This document shows positions 1-5,628 of a stretch of DNA of 14,699 nucleotides, one piece after another. Both the position numbers and the translations under genes were made by a program. How positions within the stretch are numbered: the stretch's first letter is position 1; the number at the start of each line of letters is the position of its first letter. The DNA is taken from the NCBI GenBank assembly GCA_964574395.1, contig CAZNNL010000046.1, positions 1 through 14,699 of the forward strand, in the 5' to 3' direction. The notes beneath the pieces are model-generated. The model searched no databases and was not told the DNA's origin. It saw nothing but the letters and a program-made list of their open reading frames with translations. This DNA comes from JAXGQD01 sp964574395. GTDB lineage: Bacteria > Bacillota > Clostridia > Saccharofermentanales > Fastidiosipilaceae.

Positions 1-16
1 TTGAGACGTGGTGAAT

Positions 17-47
17 TTGACAAGTGAGAATTTTCTGCGAAAATAAT
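17..47 (+). promoter_or_regulatory. possible promoter for pheA
   Basis: A perfect -35 hexamer TTGACA lies at 17-22 and an AATAAT -10-like hexamer at 42-47. The spacer of 19 nt is longer than the preferred 17, so this is a weak call. It would leave a leader of roughly 45 nt before the pheA start at 102, and that leader contains the dyad at 65-79. Confidence 0.3.
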
Positions 48-64
48 TGAGTTTGCAGAACCAA

Positions 65-79
65 ACGCGTTGAACGCGT
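65..79. promoter_or_regulatory. perfect 7-bp dyad upstream of pheA
   Basis: The sequence ACGCGTT-G-AACGCGT is a perfect inverted repeat with a single central base, lying 22 bp upstream of the pheA start codon. The one-base centre makes it a poor RNA hairpin but a good candidate for a dimeric repressor site. No known regulator is identified from the sequence. Confidence 0.35.
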
Positions 80-101
80 ATCGATAATAGAGGAAAGAAA
101 A

Positions 102-1253
102 ATGAAAGAAAAGAAAAACATGCGTACTCTGCCGGAGTTGCGCGAAGAATTAAATGCACTAGACAAGCGCGTATTGGCCGATGTGGCTTTGCGTCAAGAG
201 TTGGCACGTGAAGTTTATTGGCAAAAACAAAGCCTAGCCAAGGACATCCTAGACCCCCAACAAGAAATGAACAAAATTATCAGTCTCAAAGAGGAAGTCG
301 CACCTGAGCATCTTGCGGCAGCAAAGGCTGTACAAGAAACCATGATGCGCATGTCCCGCGAGGAACAGTATCGCTTAACCTTGGAGCAAGATTTAGTCTG
401 GGAACCTGGTGAGACGATAGATTTAGCAACTGACAAGATGCCAGATTACCGCGTCGTGGCCGTCCAAGGCAATGCGCTGTCTTATGCTGGGGAAGCAGCC
501 CAAGCGCTTTTCCCTGCTGCGAGCTTGATGCCCTCGAAAACCTTTGAGTCTGCTTGCCAATCGGTGGTGGAGGAGATGGTGGATGTTTGTGTTTTGCCAT
601 TAGAAAATTCAACCGCAGGAACGGTGGACGACGTCTATGCTTTATTGGAGAAACACAACCTTTATATTGTCGCCACTAGGGCCGTTGAGATACATCACTG
701 TTTGGTGGGCCTGCCAGGAACAAGTCTGGGAGATTTGCGAACGGTTCTTTCGCATCCGCAAGCTTTGGCACAATGCTCTACTGTGATTAAAGGCATGGGT
801 TGGAAAAGCGAAGATCTTTTGAACACGGCTTTCGCAGCTGAACGCGTTGCCATGATGAATGATAAGTCGGTGGCAGCTATTTCTTCCGAATCAGCCGCTT
901 TGCAAAACGGTCTCGTAGTCATCAGCCGCGACATCAACAACGCAGTCAAAAACCAAACACGTTTTGTGGCGGTCGCTCGTAAGCCCGTGGTTTTGCCAGA
1001 CGCAGACAAGCTAAGCCTAATCGTCAGACTCAGCCACCAAGCCGGTAGCCTAGCAAAAATGCTAGCCATGTTCTCCGACTTGGGCTTGAACTTAAGCAAA
1101 ATTCAATCCTTACCCATCCCGGAAACACCCTGGGAATACTCTTTCTACGTCGATGTCGAAACTGGCAAAACCCCCGCCGCCATGCAAGCGCTCTACCAGT
1201 TAGCACAAGAACAATCGATGCTCAAATTTTTGGGTTGGTACAACGCGAAGTAG
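102..1253 (+). CDS. pheA: bifunctional chorismate mutase / prephenate dehydratase (P-protein)
   Basis: This 383-residue cytoplasmic enzyme should convert chorismate to prephenate and then to phenylpyruvate in phenylalanine synthesis. Three domains are visible. An AroQ-type chorismate mutase spans about residues 8-95, with Arg14, Arg31, Lys42, Asp51, Glu55, Ser85 and Gln89 matching the E. coli active-site pattern. A prephenate dehydratase domain spans about 116-300 and has the TRF motif at Thr286-Phe288. A C-terminal ACT domain at about 303-383, with a GSLAKML segment from 315, should bind phenylalanine for feedback control. The length is normal for a fused P-protein. The start at 102 follows AGAGGAAAG; the ATG at 120 is an alternative. 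Two oddities: Gln54 replaces the usual Arg of the D-x-x-R-E motif, and the usual ESRP motif of the ACT domain reads QSLP (335-338), a variant I recall from Bacteroidetes-type enzymes. No neighbouring aromatic gene lies in the window. Confidence 0.93.
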   Translation: MKEKKNMRTLPELREELNALDKRVLADVALRQELAREVYWQKQSLAKDILDPQQEMNKIISLKEEVAPEHLAAAKAVQETMMRMSREEQYRLTLEQDLVWEPGETIDLATDKMPDYRVVAVQGNALSYAGEAAQALFPAASLMPSKTFESACQSVVEEMVDVCVLPLENSTAGTVDDVYALLEKHNLYIVATRAVEIHHCLVGLPGTSLGDLRTVLSHPQALAQCSTVIKGMGWKSEDLLNTAFAAERVAMMNDKSVAAISSESAALQNGLVVISRDINNAVKNQTRFVAVARKPVVLPDADKLSLIVRLSHQAGSLAKMLAMFSDLGLNLSKIQSLPIPETPWEYSFYVDVETGKTPAAMQALYQLAQEQSMLKFLGWYNAK

Positions 1254-1270
1254 GTTTTGGGTAGTTGGGT

Positions 1271-1498
1271 TGGCGCGGTGGCGGCGATGAACCTTGGCGC
1301 CGTGCCAAAAATGCCGCACATTTGGCATGGAGGGGCGGTAAACCGTGGCGTCATGCCAAAAATGCCGCAAATATGGCACAGCAGCGCCGAAAATCCAGTG
1401 TTCGAGCCCAAAACGCCGCAAATTTGATATGGCATCCCGGAAAACTATGACGTCGTGTCAAATTAGTCGCTAATTTGTCACCCCTATTTTTAGACCCG
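1271..1498. repeat. imperfect tandem array, exact 51-bp period, four copies
   Basis: Units begin at 1295, 1346, 1397 and 1448, each exactly 51 bp after the last. A partial leading unit covers roughly 1271-1294. The conserved core is close to TGCCAAAAATGCCGCAAAT followed by TTGGCA, so each unit also carries an internal inverted repeat TGCCAAA/TTTGGCA. Copies 1 and 2 are nearly identical in the core, copy 3 is more diverged, and copy 4 has turned its core into a near-perfect hairpin (1455-1481). Because 51 is a multiple of three, open frames run through the array on both strands. I read these as a by-product of the period, not genes. The array lies just after the pheA stop, so it would be transcribed as pheA 3' sequence. 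The repeat family is not recognised. Confidence 0.8.
1455..1481 (+). terminator. strong stem-loop, possible pheA terminator
   Basis: GTGTCAAATTAG, loop TCG, then CTAATTTGTCAC form a 12-bp stem with one T-T mismatch. It is followed by CCC and then TATTTTTAG, so the T-rich run starts several bases late and termination may be weak. It is the core of the fourth 51-bp repeat unit. It is the best terminator candidate between pheA and the next operon. Confidence 0.45.
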
Positions 1499-1516
1499 CG
1501 AACAAACTACCAAAAC

Positions 1517-1535
1517 TGTTCGCCAGGGGCGGACA
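1517..1535 (+). other. GC-rich stem-loop in intergenic region
   Basis: TGTTCGCC, loop AGG, then GGCGGACA gives an 8-bp stem with one G-U wobble. The nearest T run (1545-1549) begins ten bases further on, so it is not a classical terminator. I see nothing recognisable between it and the promoter near 1661. Confidence 0.4.
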
Positions 1536-1660
1536 CTCTGAATATTTTTAGTTTTCTGAAACAATGAGATTACAAAAACGCGAGCTTTTCACTAGCAGCT
1601 GGAGCTGGCGACTGTTAAGCATTCTTAATTTTGTATTAATTTGTAAATCAGAATCTTCCC

Positions 1661-1688
1661 TTGACAGAAAAGTATAATAAGCTTAAAT
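1661..1688 (+). promoter_or_regulatory. probable promoter of the ABC transporter operon
   Basis: A perfect TTGACA lies at 1661-1666 and TTAAAT (4 of 6 to TATAAT) at 1683-1688, with a 16-nt spacer. A perfect TATAAT at 1673-1678 sits only 6 nt after TTGACA, too close to pair with it, and has no good -35 at the right distance. Transcription from here would give a leader of about 165 nt before the ATPase start at 1861. Confidence 0.45.
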
Positions 1689-1740
1689 ATATTCACAATG
1701 AGAGTCTTTTGTTGTTCAATATAAGGCAAATTTGTGTGTG

Positions 1741-1840
1741 CCAAACCCAAGTCCAAAACCAACACCAAGCGAACAACAACAACCAACTCACAAACCCACA
1801 AACCCGAATCCACCAACCCACAACTCCAACCCAAACCAAA
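1741..1840 (+). other. A/C-rich, probably unstructured 5' leader
   Basis: In these 100 bases there are four G and four T, so 92 are A or C. Such a transcript can form almost no secondary structure. The tract ends just before the ribosome binding site of the ABC ATPase gene. It is open in the frame of that gene from an ATG at 1732, and would encode a Pro/Asn/Gln/Thr-rich stretch. The strong binding site at 1850-1854 favours reading it as an untranslated leader. Confidence 0.6.
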
Positions 1841-1860
1841 AAGAGAAAGTAGGAGCAACG

Positions 1861-2616
1861 ATGATAACAATTTCAAATGTGAGCAAATCATATAATCAGG
1901 AGACTTTAGCTGTAGACAATATCAGCTTAGAAGTGCGTGATGGCGAGATTTTTGGCTTCTTAGGGCCAAATGGAGCGGGCAAAACCACCACCCTCAAAAT
2001 GATGACGGGCATTCTCGAACCCACCAGCGGCACCATCAACATCAATGGCTTCGACATCATCAAAGATCCATTGGAGGCGAAGTTTCAGTTTGGTTTCGTT
2101 TCAGATGACCCGAACGTTTTTTTACGCCTAAAAGGTGCTGAGTACCTAAAATTCTTGGCGGACATCTATCTTGTTCCTGGCAACCTAAGGCAGGAGCGCA
2201 TCACGCGTTTAGCCAACGAATTCGAAATGGAGACCGCCTTGGGCGATAAAATCCAGAGTTACTCCCATGGTATGCGTCAGAAAATCGTCTTGATGGGGGC
2301 ACTCCTGCACAATCCACCAGTCTGGATTCTTGACGAACCCATGACAGGTTTGGATCCCCAAGCCTCATTTATCCTTAAAAACATGATGCGGCAACATGCT
2401 GATGCTGGCAAAACCGTCATCTTCTCCACCCACGTCCTGGAAGTTGCTGAGAAAGTTTGCGATCGTCTCGCGATTATCGACAAGGGAAAAATTCTTTTCT
2501 GCGGCACGATTGATGAACTCAGAGCACAACAAGGCGACAGTTCACTAGAATCCATTTTCCTAAAATTAGTCGGCGCTGAAACCAATTCAGCAGAGTACTC
2601 GATAGAAGGGAAGTGA
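1861..2616 (+). CDS. ABC exporter ATP-binding protein (ABC-2 / EcsA-like)
   Basis: This 251-residue protein is the nucleotide-binding subunit that should drive the permease encoded next to it. Walker A GPNGAGKTT is at residues 35-43. The signature reads YSHGM at 134-138, as is usual in ABC-2 exporters of this type. The Walker B aspartate is Asp158 with catalytic Glu159, and the H-loop histidine is His191. The start at 1861 follows AGGAG with a 6-nt gap and gives the normal family N-terminus MITISNVSKSY. An upstream in-frame ATG at 1732 would add 43 low-complexity residues and has no good binding site. The stop is 4 bp before the permease start, so the two are translated together. The substrate cannot be told from sequence. 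Confidence 0.92.
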   Translation: MITISNVSKSYNQETLAVDNISLEVRDGEIFGFLGPNGAGKTTTLKMMTGILEPTSGTININGFDIIKDPLEAKFQFGFVSDDPNVFLRLKGAEYLKFLADIYLVPGNLRQERITRLANEFEMETALGDKIQSYSHGMRQKIVLMGALLHNPPVWILDEPMTGLDPQASFILKNMMRQHADAGKTVIFSTHVLEVAEKVCDRLAIIDKGKILFCGTIDELRAQQGDSSLESIFLKLVGAETNSAEYSIEGK

Positions 2617-2620
2617 GACC

Positions 2621-4360
2621 ATGCCTAAGCGTATACTCCTATTAACAAAGCTGCTCATCAAAGGTGGCGATTTTTCCTTTGGTTCTGGTGGAGCCATTGG
2701 CAAGCGCCGCAAGAAACTGCAAAACAACAGTGGTATCGGTCGAAAAATCGGCATGACTATCCTGTACATTTTCCTAGCGCTCTACGTTGGTGGATTTAGC
2801 TTCTTTTTAGGCCGAAGCATGACCCTAGCCGCGGTCCAAATGAATAGTGCAGCTGGGATTCCGGAAATCATTGTGCCGGGGATTTGTATCAGTGCCGTGG
2901 TTTTTGGCTTTGTATATGTGGTGACAGCTTTTTATCACACGAATAACACTGAGATTCTTTTGAGTATGCCGTTTCGGCCTTCGGAAATTATTGCGGGGCG
3001 GTATTTGCAGGTCATGTCTTACGAGTATATGACTTTGGGTGGGTTCTTTTTGCCATTCTTAGTCGCATTTGGAATTTACTCAAACCAAGGCCCGCTTTTT
3101 TATATCGCGATGTTGCTGACACTGATTTTTTTACCATTCCTCGCGTTAGCCCTGATGACGATCCTGATTATGGTGCTGATGCGCTTTACGAAATTTTTCA
3201 AGAACAAGGATCGGTTCACGGTGATTTCGACGATTCTGATTATGCTTGTCGCGTTTGGGATTTCTTTTAGTTTCAATATGAGCATGAATCCGAATTTGAA
3301 CAGCGGTGGTTTACCGACAATTTCGCAGGCGACGGTGGATAATGCTGGCAAAATCAATTTCCTGTTTTTAGGTGCCGATTTTGCCACGAAATGGCTCACC
3401 CAAAGTAACACGCTTAGCGGTTGGCTTTACGGTCTGCTCTTTATTGCCGCGACCGCAGCTTGGACTGCACTCTTGCTTTTTGTCGCATCAAAAGTGTATT
3501 TTAAAGGCGTCATGTCGGCGGGTTCCAGCACCTCGCGTCAGCAAAAACTCAACTCCCGCGAAGAAGCCGCCTTAGCCCGAAGTACAGGGCGTTTCAGAAA
3601 TTTTGTCAACAAAGAATTCCGCATCCTCATGCGCACACCGGCCTTCTTTTCCAACAATGTTTTGATGTGCTTCTTGATGCCAATTCTTTTCCTGGTTCCT
3701 ACGTATTTCGGCTTTACAAGGTCGGGGATGTCTATGGCGCAGCTCCGCGAATCAGTCGCGGGTTTGGCGAGCAATGAGCAGACTTTTGCCTCTGTAGGTG
3801 GGATAGTTCTCATCGTCACAGTTGGTCTAATTCTCTTTTTGTCTGGAACCAATGGGATCGCGGCAGGTGCAATCTCGCGCGAAGGCTCAGCGGCGTATCT
3901 GATGAAGATTTACCCCTATCCCTTTAGTAAGCAAATGCTGGCCAAATACCTAGTCGCCGTACTGTTCTCCCTCGTCACACCTGTTATCCTGGTGTCCGCT
4001 ATCCAAATTGTGTTGAATCTTCCGATGAAATTATTTTTGCCATTATGCGTACTCATATTTCTATGTGTGCTCTTGGTGAACCTGCTGGGCCTGATGGCCG
4101 ACATGGCGCTACCGAAGATTAATTGGGCGAATGAGCAACAAGCCGCTAAGCAGAATTACAACATGCTGATCGAAATGTTTGGCAGTCTGATTCTCGCGGG
4201 CGTTGCCATTGCGGCGATGCTACTTGCTGGTAGCCTTAGTGAAGGGAACTTTTATGTTATTTTCATCGTTGGCTGTCTTGCGCTGCTTCTTCAAGCTGCC
4301 ATTTTGACGCTGATTATTGTTAAAATGTCAGCAAGGACATTAAGACTCATTACGGAATAA
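2621..4360 (+). CDS. ABC exporter permease, about 12 transmembrane segments
   Basis: This 579-residue integral membrane protein is the probable partner of the ATPase 4 bp upstream. It begins with a basic cytoplasmic segment of about 45 residues. Two groups of roughly six hydrophobic helices follow, separated by a charged cytoplasmic stretch at about residues 305-345 that contains SREEAALAR. The length and two-half layout fit the large ABC-2/EcsB-like permeases of Firmicutes. The start follows GGAAGTGAG, which overlaps the end of the ATPase gene. No substrate-binding protein or recognisable cargo gene lies nearby, so import is unlikely but the exported substrate is unknown. Confidence 0.85.
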   Translation: MPKRILLLTKLLIKGGDFSFGSGGAIGKRRKKLQNNSGIGRKIGMTILYIFLALYVGGFSFFLGRSMTLAAVQMNSAAGIPEIIVPGICISAVVFGFVYVVTAFYHTNNTEILLSMPFRPSEIIAGRYLQVMSYEYMTLGGFFLPFLVAFGIYSNQGPLFYIAMLLTLIFLPFLALALMTILIMVLMRFTKFFKNKDRFTVISTILIMLVAFGISFSFNMSMNPNLNSGGLPTISQATVDNAGKINFLFLGADFATKWLTQSNTLSGWLYGLLFIAATAAWTALLLFVASKVYFKGVMSAGSSTSRQQKLNSREEAALARSTGRFRNFVNKEFRILMRTPAFFSNNVLMCFLMPILFLVPTYFGFTRSGMSMAQLRESVAGLASNEQTFASVGGIVLIVTVGLILFLSGTNGIAAGAISREGSAAYLMKIYPYPFSKQMLAKYLVAVLFSLVTPVILVSAIQIVLNLPMKLFLPLCVLIFLCVLLVNLLGLMADMALPKINWANEQQAAKQNYNMLIEMFGSLILAGVAIAAMLLAGSLSEGNFYVIFIVGCLALLLQAAILTLIIVKMSARTLRLITE

Positions 4361-4381
4361 TATTGGCAAAGGAGCACCCCC

Positions 4382-5014
4382 ATGGATTACAAAAATTTTG
4401 ACGAAAACGATGAAGATTTTGATGAAGACGACTTGTTTTTAGATGATACAGACGAACCCTTATCGGAGTTCTACTTATCCAAAGAAAATACTGCCCTTTT
4501 AGTAATTGACATACAAGAACGCCTGGTCCCTGCTATGGCGGGCGGCGAAGATGTTGTCAAGCAGGCTGGCATTATGCTTGAGGCGGCCAAGGTCTTGAAC
4601 CTGCCTGTTATCGTGACTGAACAGTACCCTAAAGGCTTGGGCCCAACGGTTTCAGAACTGGAAAAGTTGCTAGCACCGGTTGAGGCCAAAAAAATCGAAA
4701 AAATATCCTACTCTGCACTCGTTCCTCAATTGATGGTTGAGTTGTATGAGCGCGATATTCAGTACGTACTTGTTTGTGGTATGGAGACACATGTTTGCGT
4801 TTGGCAAACTGTTCGCGATTTGATTAGAGATGATTTTGATGTGCAAGTTTTGGCTGATGTGGTTTGCTCAAGGCGCGAGCGCGATAAAGCTATTGCGCTA
4901 GAAGGCATGCGCTCCATGGGAGCCGTGATCACATCTAGCGAAACGGCTTTATTTGATTTGTTGGGAGAAGCGGGAACACCAGAATTTAAGGCGATTTCTC
5001 AACTCATTAAGTAA
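4382..5014 (+). CDS. isochorismatase-family cysteine hydrolase with acidic N-terminus
   Basis: This 210-residue protein belongs to the isochorismatase-like (YcaC/nicotinamidase fold) hydrolases. The Asp-Lys-Cys triad can be placed at Asp43 (in LLVIDIQ), Lys107 (in KISYSA) and Cys139 (in GMETHVCV, after the usual cis-peptide region). These enzymes cleave amide or ether bonds of small molecules; the substrate here is unknown. It lacks clear marks of a specific nicotinamidase or of a siderophore isochorismatase. Residues 1-25 are an unusual extension with 14 Asp or Glu. AAAGGAG precedes the start with suitable spacing, and the gene lies 21 bp after the permease, so it is probably in the same transcript. 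The next gene, on the other strand, ends 11 bp beyond its stop. Confidence 0.88.
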   Translation: MDYKNFDENDEDFDEDDLFLDDTDEPLSEFYLSKENTALLVIDIQERLVPAMAGGEDVVKQAGIMLEAAKVLNLPVIVTEQYPKGLGPTVSELEKLLAPVEAKKIEKISYSALVPQLMVELYERDIQYVLVCGMETHVCVWQTVRDLIRDDFDVQVLADVVCSRRERDKAIALEGMRSMGAVITSSETALFDLLGEAGTPEFKAISQLIK

Positions 5015-5025
5015 TTACTTATAAA

Positions 5026-5502
5026 CTAGTCGATTAGCTCCTCTGCTTCATCTATTGTGGGTGAGGTGGGGGAGCTTGGTTTTGCCAATAATCTTAGTGA
5101 ACTTATACGTCGTGAAAACCAAATAGCGTATTCGGAAACCGCACCGATGAGAAAACCGCCGCCCTGGCTTGCTGTTGTGAGGACGTTGGCCATGAGGGAG
5201 GGGAAGGCGCTACCTTCGAGCAGGCTGTAGTGAGCCGTTAAGACGCGTGACAAGAGGAGTCCGAGTAGGGTGAAAACGGAGAAGTAGGGCAGTCCAAGCC
5301 AGAAAGCCACTGCGAGTAGGAGGCTGGCGAGGGTGCTGACATGGTAGGCTTCGAGGCCACTAGCTTCGGGAAAAATCGCCGGTAGTAGTACCAAGTTGAA
5401 GGCATATCTCATGCCAACAAAGAGCAGACACAATAAAACCCCTTCTACGATACTGCGCAGCGGGCCTTTGCGTTCGATTCTGTTTTTAAGTTTGTTCACC
5501 AC
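5026..5502 (-). CDS. small membrane protein of unknown function
   Basis: This 158-residue protein is not recognised. A basic N-terminus (residues 1-16) is followed by about four hydrophobic segments at roughly 18-42, 54-72, 74-90 and 112-132. The tail from about 140 is hydrophilic, Ser/Pro-rich and then acidic. It begins with two GTG codons in a row; AAGGAG lies 4 nt before the first and 7 nt before the second, so either may be used. Its own promoter is at 5529-5558. It is convergent with the hydrolase gene and divergent from the FtsW-like gene, so it stands alone. Nothing visible indicates its role. Confidence 0.7.
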   Translation of the reverse strand: MVNKLKNRIERKGPLRSIVEGVLLCLLFVGMRYAFNLVLLPAIFPEASGLEAYHVSTLASLLLAVAFWLGLPYFSVFTLLGLLLSRVLTAHYSLLEGSAFPSLMANVLTTASQGGGFLIGAVSEYAIWFSRRISSLRLLAKPSSPTSPTIDEAEELID

Positions 5503-5528
5503 GGAGCTCCTTAGGTGTTATTTTGGCA

Positions 5529-5558
5529 ATTTTACCCCAGCCCGCCCGAGAGCGTCAA
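5529..5558 (-). promoter_or_regulatory. promoter of the small membrane protein gene
   Basis: On the minus strand, TTGACG (plus 5553-5558) and TAAAAT (plus 5529-5534) are separated by 18 nt. This places transcription start about 20 nt before the GTG start. It is one of the better sigma-70/SigA-type matches in the window. Confidence 0.55.
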
Positions 5559-5592
5559 AACTGTCCAAGTTAACAACAGCAGCGGAAGAAAG

Positions 5593-5601
5593 TGTTAGAA
5601 T
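5593..5601 (+). promoter_or_regulatory. extended -10 promoter for the FtsW-PBP operon
   Basis: TGTTAGAAT matches the extended -10 form TGn followed by TAGAAT. A TTAACA 20 nt upstream (5570-5575) is too far to be an ideal -35, as is usual for extended -10 promoters. It would give a leader of about 20 nt before the GTG at 5629 and is divergent from the minus-strand promoter at 5529-5558. Confidence 0.45.
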
Positions 5602-5628
5602 ATAGAAAACTGTAAAGGTAGGTGAGTT

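Noticed and set aside
1193..1450. Open frames on both strands through the 51-bp repeats, some with repeated CxxCG-like segments
   Set aside because: A repeat period divisible by three keeps frames open on either strand. There is no ribosome binding site and the frames follow the repeat units only. Kept as a repeat, not a gene.
1271..1498. CRISPR array
   Set aside because: The units are diverged, directly abutting with a 51-bp period, and have no unique spacers of constant length between identical repeats. No cas gene is in the window.
1661..1678. TTGACA and TATAAT as one promoter
   Set aside because: Both hexamers are perfect, but they are only 6 bp apart, far too close for SigA. The -35 was instead paired with TTAAAT at 1683-1688.
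1732..1860. 43-residue N-terminal extension of the ABC ATPase from the ATG at 1732
   Set aside because: The extension is low-complexity, has no good binding site, and the ATG at 1861 has AGGAG and yields the normal family start.
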